The position numbers were made by a program, and so were the translations under genes. A stretch of 64,000 nucleotides of DNA. Origin: Pseudoduganella lutea (GTDB taxonomy: Bacteria > Pseudomonadota > Gammaproteobacteria > Burkholderiales > Burkholderiaceae_D). How positions within the stretch are numbered: position 1 is the stretch's first letter; each line of letters opens with the position of its first letter. Below the pieces are notes generated by a model. It ran no database searches. It was not told where the DNA came from and worked only from the letters and a program-made list of their open reading frames with translations. Where the stretch lies: contig NZ_CP035913.1 of assembly GCF_004209755.1 (NCBI RefSeq), forward strand, positions 806,001-870,000. The letters are read 5' to 3'. Of the stretch, positions 18,181 through 26,130 are shown piece by piece.

Positions 18181-18579
18181 GTGAAGACCTACCACGGCAG
18201 CTGCCATTGCACGGCGGTGCGCTTCGAAGCGGACATCGACCTGGGCCAGGGCACGCTGCGCTGCAACTGCTCGATCTGCACGAAAGTGCGGTTCTGGCCG
18301 GCCATCGTGCAACCGGCGGCCTTCAGGCTGCTCGCGGGTGACGATGCGCTCACGACCTACCGGTTCAACACGAAGCGGGACCGGCACCTGTTCTGCCGGC
18401 ACTGCGGCGTGCGCCCGTTCGTCATCGGCCGCTCGCCGCGCTGGGGCGACTTCTACGCCGTCAACGTGACGTGCCTGGACGACGCTACACCGGAAGAGCT
18501 GGCCAGTGCCCCGATCACGTACCTCGACGGCAGGAACGACAACTGGGAAACGCCGCCGCTGGACATCCACCATCTGTAA
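18181..18579 (+). CDS. GFA-family zinc-binding protein
   Basis: The product has 132 aa from the GTG at 18181 ([12 protein letters not shown] near the N-terminus). The family's zinc ligands are visible as CxC (SCHC), CxxC (CSIC) and CxxC (CRHC). The fold is that of glutathione-dependent formaldehyde-activating enzyme (GFA), but most such proteins are not proven to act on formaldehyde. The GTG has a GGAG box 7 nt upstream. Longer starts (ATG 18157, ATG 18142) are possible and would add a poorly conserved extension. Confidence 0.85.
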   Translation: MKTYHGSCHCTAVRFEADIDLGQGTLRCNCSICTKVRFWPAIVQPAAFRLLAGDDALTTYRFNTKRDRHLFCRHCGVRPFVIGRSPRWGDFYAVNVTCLDDATPEELASAPITYLDGRNDNWETPPLDIHHL

Positions 18580-18595
18580 GGTCCATATCGGCAGC

Positions 18596-18991
18596 ATGAA
18601 GAATCCCTCGCTCGTCATCCGGCTGGTGTACGCGGTATGCCTCGCGGGCGCGGCATGGAATCACGCCCGCATCCTGTTCGATCATGGTCTCTGGTGGAAC
18701 TATGGTGGTGTCCACCCGTTCTACGCCACGTTCTGGACGTCGCTGACATTCTTCGATTCGCTGGCGGTGCTCCTGCTGCTGGCACGGCCACGGGCAGGCC
18801 TCGTGTTGACGGTACTGATCATCGTCACCGACGTGCTGGTCAATGCCACCGCCGGGCTGGCCTACCGCTTCGACATGCCGTCGTTCGCCGCGCAAGCCGG
18901 CTTCATGGTCTTCGTTCTGGCAACGGTGCGGCGCGCATGGAACACCTGCGAGCCGGCAGCGCATCGGGCACCTGGACAGCCGCGTTTTTAA
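18596..18991 (+). CDS. Small multi-pass membrane protein, unknown function
   Basis: The product has 131 aa with about four hydrophobic helices: near residues 8-24, 45-62 (FFDSLAVLLLLARP), 66-88 and 98-113. A conserved-looking loop (FYATFWTSLTFFDSLA) lies between helices 1 and 2. The ATG is 17 bp after the GFA gene, so the two may be co-transcribed. No characterised family was recognised. Confidence 0.65.
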   Translation: MKNPSLVIRLVYAVCLAGAAWNHARILFDHGLWWNYGGVHPFYATFWTSLTFFDSLAVLLLLARPRAGLVLTVLIIVTDVLVNATAGLAYRFDMPSFAAQAGFMVFVLATVRRAWNTCEPAAHRAPGQPRF

Positions 18992-19052
18992 GGTGGACCA
19001 CCCGGCCTGCGTGGTCTAAGCTGTCCGCTCACCATCCCAACGGAGGAACACC

Positions 19053-19532
19053 ATGGTTGCAAAGAACACCATCTGTCTCTGGTTCAACGGTACGGCGCTG
19101 GACGCCGCGCAGTTTTACGCGGCCACCTTCCCGGACAGCGCCGTGGGCGCCATCCACCGGGCACCGGCCGACTACCCCGCGGGCAAGGAAGGCGACGTGC
19201 TGACCGTCGAATTCACCGTGGCCGGCATCCCCTGCCTGGGCCTGAACGGCGGCCCGGGCATCACGCACAGCATCGCGTTTTCGTTCCAGATCGCGACCGA
19301 CGACCAGGAAGAAACCGACCGCCTGTGGAATGCCGTCGTCGGCAACGGTGGCCAGGAAAGCGAGTGCGGCTGGTGCCAGGACAAATGGGGCCTGTCGTGG
19401 CAGATCACGCCACGCGCGCTGACCGCGGCTTTCACGGATCCTGACCGGGCAGCGGCGCAGCGCGCCTTCCAGGCGATGATGGGGATGAAGAAGATCGACA
19501 TCGCCACGATCGAGGCGGCGCGGCGCGGCTGA
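19053..19532 (+). CDS. VOC-superfamily protein, PhnB-like
   Basis: The product has 159 aa. It matches the PhnB / 3-demethylubiquinone-9 3-methyltransferase-like glyoxalase group: an N-terminal NTICLWFNGTALDAAQFYA, a central ITHSIAFSFQIATDDQEE and a C-terminal CQDKWGLSWQITP. The GGAGGAAC ribosome site is strong. Members of this group are often annotated as methyltransferases without evidence. Function is unknown beyond the betaalphabetabetabeta fold. A distant relative is at 61106-61507. Confidence 0.85.
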   Translation: MVAKNTICLWFNGTALDAAQFYAATFPDSAVGAIHRAPADYPAGKEGDVLTVEFTVAGIPCLGLNGGPGITHSIAFSFQIATDDQEETDRLWNAVVGNGGQESECGWCQDKWGLSWQITPRALTAAFTDPDRAAAQRAFQAMMGMKKIDIATIEAARRG

Positions 19533-19554
19533 CGCCCGCCGGCCCGGCAGCGCG

Positions 19555-20067
19555 TCACACGCTCCTTGCCGATTTCTTCAGCCATGCAAACGCCGCATCG
19601 ATCAGCGCCAGCTGCCTGTCCGCCGCCTGGATCGCTTCGGGGCTGGCGTGCCGGCGGATGTAGCTGGCCAGGCCCTGCGCCACCGCGTCGGCCTGCAGCT
19701 TGAGGATATCGGCATCGACGACCGTCTTCACGAATTCGAAGCAGCATGGTCCATCCATGAACTCGGCATCGTCGAAGTGGCATTGATGGGCCGCCTCGAT
19801 CAGCAGCTGGTCCATGTTCTCGGGGCCGAGGCCCATGCCGACGTCTACCCCGGCCAGCACGCCAAGCGCCGCGATCGCCCTGCACATCTGGTGCTCCGCT
19901 TCGCCCGCGTCGCGCAGTTTGCGCTTGAAGTTCAAGCGGGTCTTGGGAATGCGCTTCAACCTGAACATCGGCTTGGGCCTGATCCTGAATCCGTGCACGG
20001 ATCCGGGCCTGGCCTTGCGTGGGGTGGCAGGAAAGTCCTTGGTTGGCAGGTCGTTGATGCTGTCCAC
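19555..20067 (-). CDS. Hypothetical protein
   Basis: The product has 170 aa from a GTG at 20067, preceded by AAAGGA. The first 55 residues are basic (KRIPKTRLNFKRKLR) and the rest is acidic and helical with a CC pair (GPCCFEFV). There is no signal peptide or membrane segment. No family was recognised. It is convergent with the PhnB-like gene and tandem with the CBM9/PKD gene on the same strand. Confidence 0.55.
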   Translation of the reverse strand: MDSINDLPTKDFPATPRKARPGSVHGFRIRPKPMFRLKRIPKTRLNFKRKLRDAGEAEHQMCRAIAALGVLAGVDVGMGLGPENMDQLLIEAAHQCHFDDAEFMDGPCCFEFVKTVVDADILKLQADAVAQGLASYIRRHASPEAIQAADRQLALIDAAFAWLKKSARSV

Positions 20068-20163
20068 GGTTCATCCTTTCATGGTAATTTCAAAGATGCA
20101 TGACTTCCTTTGAGCAGCTCTGCCGTGAAAAGTTCCGTGCTGCACAGCCGGGCCTGGCCGGCC

Positions 20164-21243
20164 TCACTCCACCGCCACATCCCACAGCTTCGCCAGTCGC
20201 GACGACCCCTGCGGCCCGTCGACCGTCAGCACGACCAGGTACTTGCCGGCCTCCTTGTAGCGGTGCACCGGATGCTGTTCGCCCGACGTGGCGCCGTCGC
20301 CGAAATCCCAGCGCCACCGGGTGACTGGCCCCACGCTCTCGTCCCGGAAGGTGACGCTGCGGCGCGCCATGTCCGTGACCATGAACGACCAGCGCGCCTC
20401 GAACGGTTTACGGTGTTTCGCGTCGAGCGGCATCAGCGTGAACACCGTACCCAGGCTCGAGTTGCCATACATCTTGCGATGCGCCGACAGGTTCCAGAAC
20501 GCCTTCTGCCTGCTCTCATCGGCGCCGTCATAGTCGATCACGGCCCAGGTCAGCCCGATCCGCTTACCTTCGGTTAGTTGCGTTTCCACGGCGCGCGCCT
20601 GTTCGGCGCCCGCGTAATCGAACGGCGTGATCCAGAATTCGGCCGTCAGCCTGCCCGGCTGGCCCGGCTTGAAGTCGTACGCATACGCGATGTTCGAATA
20701 CGGCAGCTTCTTCAGCCAGGCCTGCGGCCCCCACAGCAGCGCCCAGTCCTTGCCGTCCGCCGGGGTGAAGATGTGGTAGTTCTGCGCATGCACGCCGTGA
20801 TAGGCGAAATAGCGCTGCGCCCACGGCAGCGCCGGGTTCGGGTGCAGCGTGTCCACCAGCGGCCCGCCGGACAGATCGCCATCGACCACGATCTCGAACG
20901 TGTCGTTGTGCAGGCCGGGATCGGCGAAATCCCAGTGGTCGTCCCACGCCTCGTACAGGAAATACAGCCGGTTCAGGCCCGCCACCCAGGCCACGCGCAC
21001 CTTGACGTCGAGGCTTTTCGGATCGACCTTGCGGCCCTTGCCGGAATCGTCGCGCAACTGGTCGGTGCCGACGACGTAGGCGTCCGGAAAATCGCGCCAG
21101 TCGTCGGCCTTGCCATCGATGACGGGGATCCTGTTGGAGGGGAACTGGTGGACCTTGTAGCCGCGGTCGTCCTGGGCGAAGGCGGCGGCGCAGGCCATGG
21201 CGGCAAGCACGCCGAGGGCGGTTTTCGTGGTAGGCAGCGTCAT
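20164..21243 (-). CDS. Secreted CBM9-like / PKD-domain protein
   Basis: The product has 359 aa with a signal peptide (TALGVLAAMACAAAFAQ). Residues about 25-240 resemble a CBM9-type beta-sandwich (PVIDGKADDWRDFPDA; LYFLYEAWDDHWDF; FEIVVDGDLSGG). Residues about 280-355 are a PKD domain with the WDFGDGATS motif. Such modules bind polysaccharides or tether enzymes; no catalytic domain is seen. The ATG at 21243 opens the signal peptide. Position beside the GH36/GH28 genes suggests a role in handling plant polysaccharide. This is an inference, and the gene is separated from that cluster by two small genes on the other strand. Confidence 0.75.
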   Translation of the reverse strand: MTLPTTKTALGVLAAMACAAAFAQDDRGYKVHQFPSNRIPVIDGKADDWRDFPDAYVVGTDQLRDDSGKGRKVDPKSLDVKVRVAWVAGLNRLYFLYEAWDDHWDFADPGLHNDTFEIVVDGDLSGGPLVDTLHPNPALPWAQRYFAYHGVHAQNYHIFTPADGKDWALLWGPQAWLKKLPYSNIAYAYDFKPGQPGRLTAEFWITPFDYAGAEQARAVETQLTEGKRIGLTWAVIDYDGADESRQKAFWNLSAHRKMYGNSSLGTVFTLMPLDAKHRKPFEARWSFMVTDMARRSVTFRDESVGPVTRWRWDFGDGATSGEQHPVHRYKEAGKYLVVLTVDGPQGSSRLAKLWDVAVE

Positions 21244-21399
21244 CGTGTGGTGGGAAAAGGGTTCGGCGAGGCTGCTGGCACTGTACCAGTTCGCCGAGGG
21301 AGAAATGCGTAACGGCCGATCAAACATTTGAGAATCGTCCGGATCACAGGATGCCCCCGCATCATTACAATGGTCTTCCCATTCCTGCTTCCACCGTCA

Positions 21400-21810
21400 A
21401 TGATCACTTCGCTCAATCACATCACGCTGGCCGTCGCCGATCTCGACACGTCGTTTGCGTTCTATGTGGAGACGCTGGGCTTCCGGCCTCGCGCGAAATG
21501 GGCCCGGGGCGCCTATCTCTCCGTCGAGGGCCTGTGGTTGTGCCTCACGCTCGACCGGCACTGCCGCCAGGGGCCGCTGCCCGAATACACGCACATCGCC
21601 TTCACCGTCGAAGCCGCGCAGTTCGCCGCCCATGCCGCCGCACTGGCGGCGCGCGGCGTCACGCCATGGCAGCGCAACAGCAGCGAGGGCGATTCGCTGT
21701 ATTTCCTCGACCCGGACGGGCACAAGCTGGAAATCCACGTCGGCAGCCTGGAATCGCGGCTGGCGTCGCTGCGGCGCGAGCCTTATGAGGGGTTGACGCT
21801 GTTCGAATGA
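21400..21810 (+). CDS. fosA: FosA-like fosfomycin/glutathione transferase
   Basis: The product has 136 aa, the normal FosA length, and begins MITSLNHITLAVADLDTSFA. The metal ligands of FosA align as His7, His65 and Glu111, and the phosphonate-binding Arg as Arg120. Ser95 and Ser99 of the SSEGDSLYFLDPDGHKLE block are also present. The residue equivalent to Lys90 of the Pseudomonas enzyme is Gln91, so activity may be lower or the substrate different. FosA adds glutathione to the fosfomycin epoxide in the cytoplasm. The gene is chromosomal and single, without mobile elements next to it, so an intrinsic rather than acquired gene is likely. Confidence 0.85.
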   Translation: MITSLNHITLAVADLDTSFAFYVETLGFRPRAKWARGAYLSVEGLWLCLTLDRHCRQGPLPEYTHIAFTVEAAQFAAHAAALAARGVTPWQRNSSEGDSLYFLDPDGHKLEIHVGSLESRLASLRREPYEGLTLFE

Positions 21811-22072
21811 TGATGCCGGCGACTCATCGGCAACGGTTTTCGTACGCGACGTGCCCTCTCCACTGCCGGGCCACGCGCGGTCGATTCCTGTTCCGGTAGC
21901 CCTGCGGGCCACAAGCCTTCCGGATAGCCCGTTCGCTGGTTCCCGCACGCCATGTCATATGCCTGTCATGTGCGCGGTCTACGCTCGATCATGCCTTGCG
22001 GCGTGACGCGTTCCTGGCGCGCCAGCGAACCGCATTCGCGCTGGGGCATGTCGCTCCAGGAAGGGGACGATC

Positions 22073-22315
22073 ATGGGATGGTATCTGGTGATGCTGGCGG
22101 TCCTGCTGGTGGGCGGGGTCCTGATGGTGCGCGATGGCCTTTACCTGATGCGCCAGCTGACGCTGGCGGATGAACTGGTCCACCTGGGGATGCAAGCGGA
22201 AGACGCATGTCGCCTGGCAGGCTGCAGCTTCTGGGACCAGCCGTGGTACCGGCGCATGGCAGGTTCCTACCCATCGGATCGATTGCCCGACGAATTCCGC
22301 ATCTTGCGGCGGTAG
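22073..22315 (+). CDS. Small single-span membrane protein, unknown
   Basis: The product has 80 aa. An N-terminal helix (LVMLAVLLVGGVLMVRDGLYL) is followed by an amphipathic cytosolic tail containing SFWDQPWYRRMAGSYPSD. A good ribosome site (AAGGGGA) lies 4-10 nt before the ATG. No family was recognised. Short length makes it less certain than its neighbours. Confidence 0.5.
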   Translation: MGWYLVMLAVLLVGGVLMVRDGLYLMRQLTLADELVHLGMQAEDACRLAGCSFWDQPWYRRMAGSYPSDRLPDEFRILRR

Positions 22316-22383
22316 CGGTCGCGAACCACGACCATCCGCCATCCCCCCAAAAAAGGCCAGCCGCGCTGACGCTCCGCCTCACG

Positions 22384-24606
22384 TCACCGCGCCTCCAGCG
22401 CGAACGCCGCCGCCTGGAAATCCCCCTCCATCGCCACGCTCAGCCCATGGCCCATCCAGTAGGCGCCGCTGGCCCGTTCCGGCGTCCGCGGCGCGGCCTT
22501 GCCGGCGATCGCCCGCAGCGCATACACCTTCTTCGCATCGAGCCCGCGCAGCTGGATGCGCGGCTGGCGCTCGCGCAGGCCGCTCGAATGCAGGAAGGCG
22601 AAGAGCACCGCCTGGCTGCCATCCTGCGCCACCGACAGCGTGGCCGAGCGGCGCGAGCCGCCCTGCGGCGACACGAGGCGGTACAGGTTCCCGTTCAAGA
22701 CCGTCGCCCGGATGGTTTTATAGTCCGCAACGAGCCGCTTCGCCGTGGCGAAATCGTCGTCCTTCCAGTGATTCAGGTTGGCGCCGATGCCCAGCCCGCC
22801 CTGCATGGCGGACAGGAAGCGGTATTCCAGCGACGTGACGCGCTTGTTGACGAAGTTCGGCGCATCGGTCACCCAGGCCATCATGATCGCCGGCGTGTAG
22901 GCGCGCGTGAAGCCGTCCTGGATCAGCAGGCGGTCGAACGGGTCGGTGTTATCGGACGTCCACACCTGCTCGGTCAGCGCCATGATGCCGAGATCGACGC
23001 GGCCGCCGCCGCTGGCGCACGATTCGATTTCCACCTTCGGATGGCGCCGGCGCAGTTCGGCCAGCAGCTTGTAGAGATTGTTCACGTAGGCCACGTACAG
23101 GCGCTGCTGCCCGGGCGCCGCCACGTCCGGCCAGCCCGGTTCCGACCAGGCGCGATTGTGGTCCCACTTGAGGAAGCCGATCCTGTGGTCGGTGAGCAGT
23201 CGGTCGAGCATCTTCAGCAGGTAGTCGTAGACATCCTTGCGCGCCAGGTTCAGCACCAGCTGGGTGCGCGCTTCCGAGCGCGGCCTGCCCGGGAAGTGGA
23301 TCACCCAGTCCGGGTGGGCGCGATAAAGGTCGCTGTCCGGGTTGACCATTTCCGGTTCCACCCATAGCCCGAACTCCATACCCAGGTCGTTGACGCGCCT
23401 GATGAGCGGGGCCAGGCCGTTCGGGAACTTCTTGCGGTTGACGACCCAGTCGCCCAGGCCGGCCTTGTCGCTGCTGCGCGCGCCGAACCAGCCATCGTCC
23501 ATCACGAAGCGCTCGACACCGATGCTGGCGGCCTTTTCCGCCAGCGCGATCTGGCCCGGCTCGTCGACGGCGAACAGCGTGGCTTCCCACGAGTTGTAGA
23601 GCACGGGCCGCACGCGCGGTGCCGGCGCGCCGGGCAGGATCTTTTCGCGCTGGTAGCGGTGGAACAGGCGCGAGGCGCCACCGAAGCCCTCCTCCGAATA
23701 GCCGGCATGGAACACTGGCGACGCCAGGCTTTCGCCCGCATTCAGGCGGTAGGCGAAATCAAAGGGGTTGTAGCCCGCCGTGGTGCGCAGGCCGCCCAGC
23801 GAATCCATGTCGACGTGGATGCGCCACGAGCCGCTCCAGCCCAGCGCGCCGAACCACACGGGGCCGGCCTCCTCTTCCGTCGCGCCGCGGCTGATCGCCA
23901 GCCACGGGTTGGCCTGGTGCGACGTCACGCCCTTGCGGCTTTCGATCACGATGGAGCCCGGCACGATGGGGCGCGTCTGCAGCGCGAACTCGCCCGCCCA
24001 GCGCCCGGTGAGATAGGACATGCGGTAATCGTCGCTGTATGGCAGGGTGAGGCTCGCGGCGGCCAGCTGGTCCACCTGGAGCCAGCTGGCGGTGCGGTTT
24101 TCCACGACCGCCGAGCGGGCCAGGATGCCGGTCGCCGCGTCCATCGCATAAGTCAGCGTGACGTGCACCGCGCGGCTCACGTCCTTCAGGCGGATGACGA
24201 TCTTTTCGTCGTCGGCCTGGTGGCTGACGTGGCGCAGCACGAGATCGCGCACGCCGTCGGGGAACGTCACCTTCAGCGCGGGCTCCACAGTCAGCCCGCC
24301 GCCAAAGCCGGGAAATTCGAACGGCGTGAGGTTGACCGGCATCTCGTTCGACGAATTTTCAGGCACCTGCACCGGGGCCGGCAACCTGTCGCCAGGCGCC
24401 AGCGCGCTGCCCCAGTACAGCGACTGCAACTGCCCTTCCCCATTGACACCGAACGCATACGTGACGCCACCGCCATCGAGCCGGAAGACTTTATTGGCGT
24501 CATCCACCACCGGCCTCGCCCTGGCGGCGCCACCGAGGGCGATACCGGCGAGGCCGCCGAGAAGTTGCATGCAAAGGGTGCGGCGGCGCTGGTCGAAGTC
24601 GGTCAT
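22384..24606 (-). CDS. GH36 alpha-galactosidase
   Basis: The product has 740 aa with a twin-Arg-like signal (RRRTLCMQLLGGLAGIALGG), so export is likely. An N-terminal beta-sandwich (about 40-320), a TIM barrel (about 330-660) and a C-terminal beta domain follow the GH36 plan. The nucleophile is Asp482 in FLKWDHNR and the acid/base is Asp552 in TSDNTDPFD, spaced 70 residues apart as in characterised GH36 enzymes. GWFGARSSDKAGLGDW and ESCASGGGRVDLG are further family motifs. It releases alpha-1,6-linked galactose from raffinose-type sugars, galactomannan or pectin side chains. It stands just left of the GntR regulator of the pectin-degradation set. Confidence 0.92.
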   Translation of the reverse strand: MTDFDQRRRTLCMQLLGGLAGIALGGAARARPVVDDANKVFRLDGGGVTYAFGVNGEGQLQSLYWGSALAPGDRLPAPVQVPENSSNEMPVNLTPFEFPGFGGGLTVEPALKVTFPDGVRDLVLRHVSHQADDEKIVIRLKDVSRAVHVTLTYAMDAATGILARSAVVENRTASWLQVDQLAAASLTLPYSDDYRMSYLTGRWAGEFALQTRPIVPGSIVIESRKGVTSHQANPWLAISRGATEEEAGPVWFGALGWSGSWRIHVDMDSLGGLRTTAGYNPFDFAYRLNAGESLASPVFHAGYSEEGFGGASRLFHRYQREKILPGAPAPRVRPVLYNSWEATLFAVDEPGQIALAEKAASIGVERFVMDDGWFGARSSDKAGLGDWVVNRKKFPNGLAPLIRRVNDLGMEFGLWVEPEMVNPDSDLYRAHPDWVIHFPGRPRSEARTQLVLNLARKDVYDYLLKMLDRLLTDHRIGFLKWDHNRAWSEPGWPDVAAPGQQRLYVAYVNNLYKLLAELRRRHPKVEIESCASGGGRVDLGIMALTEQVWTSDNTDPFDRLLIQDGFTRAYTPAIMMAWVTDAPNFVNKRVTSLEYRFLSAMQGGLGIGANLNHWKDDDFATAKRLVADYKTIRATVLNGNLYRLVSPQGGSRRSATLSVAQDGSQAVLFAFLHSSGLRERQPRIQLRGLDAKKVYALRAIAGKAAPRTPERASGAYWMGHGLSVAMEGDFQAAAFALEAR

Positions 24607-24662
24607 CGGTGATTTGCCTCGTTATCGTTGAGAGAACTGTTGTAAATACCTTGGGGACTGTC

Positions 24663-24871
24663 CCTAATGCCGTTCAGTTATGCGCCGTGAACTTTTGAGT
24701 TAGCGTTTGGGTGCTTGGTGTCGGACATTTTTCCGGGCGTCTCATCCGGAAAAGTGTCGGACACCGGTTTTTTGCTCAGGAAATCGGCGACATCATGCGA
24801 AAACCGGTGTCAGACACCGATACGCTGGCGCCGCGGGCTTCATCGAGTTACCTTCGCTGAACGGCATTAGG
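24663..24871. repeat. 209-bp element bounded by 15-bp perfect inverted repeats
   Basis: CCTAATGCCGTTCAG at 24663-24677 is exactly mirrored by CTGAACGGCATTAGG at 24857-24871. Inside, 24717-24736 and 24746-24765 form a long stem (GGTGTCGGACATTTTTCCGG against its near-complement), and CCGGTGTCAGACACCG forms another. There is no open frame of note. The form is that of a MITE or a REP cluster, lying between the GH36 and GntR genes. Confidence 0.65.
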
Positions 24872-24900
24872 AACTTCCCCGGTGTTGTTTTGATACCAGC

Positions 24901-25830
24901 TCAGCCTCTGGAGCGTGCCATTGGCCGGGCCTTCTGCTCCCGCGCGCGGATGCCCTGCAGCAGCGTGCTGCGCGAGGAATTCAGGTGGATGCGCATGGCT
25001 TCGCGGGCGCCGGAAAAGTCGCGTCGGGCCAGCGCCGTCATCACGTCCAGGTGTTCGTGCACCGCGTACTGGTTGCGGGTCTGTTCCTCGTCCTTGTCCC
25101 ACTGGTAGTGGTAATGGAACACCAGCGACACCACGTCATACAGGCTTTTCGCGAAGCGGTTGTGCAGCAGCCCGATGAGGAAGGTGTGGAAGTCGCGGTC
25201 GAGGGCGGGGAAATCCTTGTGCCGGGCCGGCATCACGGAACCCAGCTGCTCGTGGCGCGCGATCAGCTCGTTCAGTTGCGCGAAGGCCGGGTCGTCCGGC
25301 GGCAGCTGGGCGAACTGGTCGAGCGCGGCGAATTCGAACATCTGCCGCACGTCGGCCAGCTCCATCGCGAACGAGCGGTCAAATGCGCACAGCCGCCAGC
25401 CGCCGCGCGGCTTCTTTTCGATGAGGCCGGAACGGGAAAACTCGATAAGGAACTCACGCACGCTGATCGTGCCCGTGCCCGAGGCACGCGCCAGTTCCGC
25501 TTCCGAGAATTCCGCGCCGGGCGGCATGTCGCGCTGGTAGATGCGCTCCATCAGCACCTCACGGATGCGGTCCGACCCCGGTTGCAGTTCCGCGATATCG
25601 AAGTAATCGTTGCGCCGCGGCTTGCGCAGCAGGCGGCGCTCCTTCATGTCCCCGATCAGGCCCTGCGCATGCAGGTGCGCGAGCACGCTGCGCACCGCGG
25701 TGCGGCTGCCCTCGACCAGTTCGGCCATGTGCTGCTCGGTCGGCAGCGGTTCGCCGACCGCCACATGGTGGTCAAGGTGGTCCAGCAGCAGGTTCGTGCT
25801 GCGCTTGAAGACGAGGGGTGGTCGGGCCAT
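24901..25830 (-). CDS. GntR/FadR-type regulator with two winged-helix segments
   Basis: The product has 309 aa. An N-terminal winged helix (about 10-65: PLPTEQHMAELVEGSRTAVRSVLAHL) is followed by a second one (about 87-148: EFSEAELARASGTGTISVREFLIEF...GLIEKKPRGGW). An FCD-type all-helical ligand domain (about 155-295) carries DRDFHTFLIGLLHN and a VHEHLDVMTAL segment with metal-binding-type His. Ordinary FadR-class proteins have one winged helix, so this double arrangement is unusual. It lies between GH36 and the GH28 operon and is a natural candidate to sense a galacturonate or related acid. The ligand is inferred from context. Confidence 0.85.
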   Translation of the reverse strand: MARPPLVFKRSTNLLLDHLDHHVAVGEPLPTEQHMAELVEGSRTAVRSVLAHLHAQGLIGDMKERRLLRKPRRNDYFDIAELQPGSDRIREVLMERIYQRDMPPGAEFSEAELARASGTGTISVREFLIEFSRSGLIEKKPRGGWRLCAFDRSFAMELADVRQMFEFAALDQFAQLPPDDPAFAQLNELIARHEQLGSVMPARHKDFPALDRDFHTFLIGLLHNRFAKSLYDVVSLVFHYHYQWDKDEEQTRNQYAVHEHLDVMTALARRDFSGAREAMRIHLNSSRSTLLQGIRAREQKARPMARSRG

Positions 25831-25838
25831 GGCGTCTC

Positions 25839-25862
25839 TTATATGGTATTGAATAAATTATA
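25839..25862 (-). promoter_or_regulatory. Candidate promoter/operator of the GntR regulator
   Basis: On the minus strand a TATAAT (25862-25857) lies 27 nt before the regulator start and is followed by ATACCATATAAG. The TATGGTAT-like core resembles GntR operators and overlaps the start-site region, suggesting autoregulation. No clear -35 was found. Confidence 0.3.
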
Positions 25863-25886
25863 TCCCGGCTTTATTGCAGCGACAGC

Positions 25887-26022
25887 AAAACCGGGGACGG
25901 ACCCCTGTTTAGCGGAAAGTTTTCCGTTCACGCGGAGCTGCGACAAGACACTTCTCCGGATTTCCTTGAAACAGGGGTACGTCCCCAGTTTTTCCTAGAA
26001 ACAGGGGTACGTCCCCAGTTTT
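25887..26022. repeat. Three REP-like palindromes (GGGGACG...CCCC type)
   Basis: A 24-bp unit AAAACCGGGGACGGACCCCT(GTTT) at 25887-25910 is mirrored by AAACAGGGGTACGTCCCCAG(TTTT) at 25969-25992, which then repeats directly at 25999-26022. Each unit is itself an imperfect palindrome. Between them lies AGCGGAAAGTTTTCCGT, another stem. This fills the 300-bp gap between the divergent GntR and GH28 genes. Confidence 0.65.
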
Positions 26023-26130
26023 GCGGTGATGAAATGGTCACGTTATTGAGCAAGTGAACCAGCGGCGCGCAGACGAATAAAAGATCGCTACACTGAAGTC
26101 CGTTATTTATTTAGAACCAGGACGACCACG

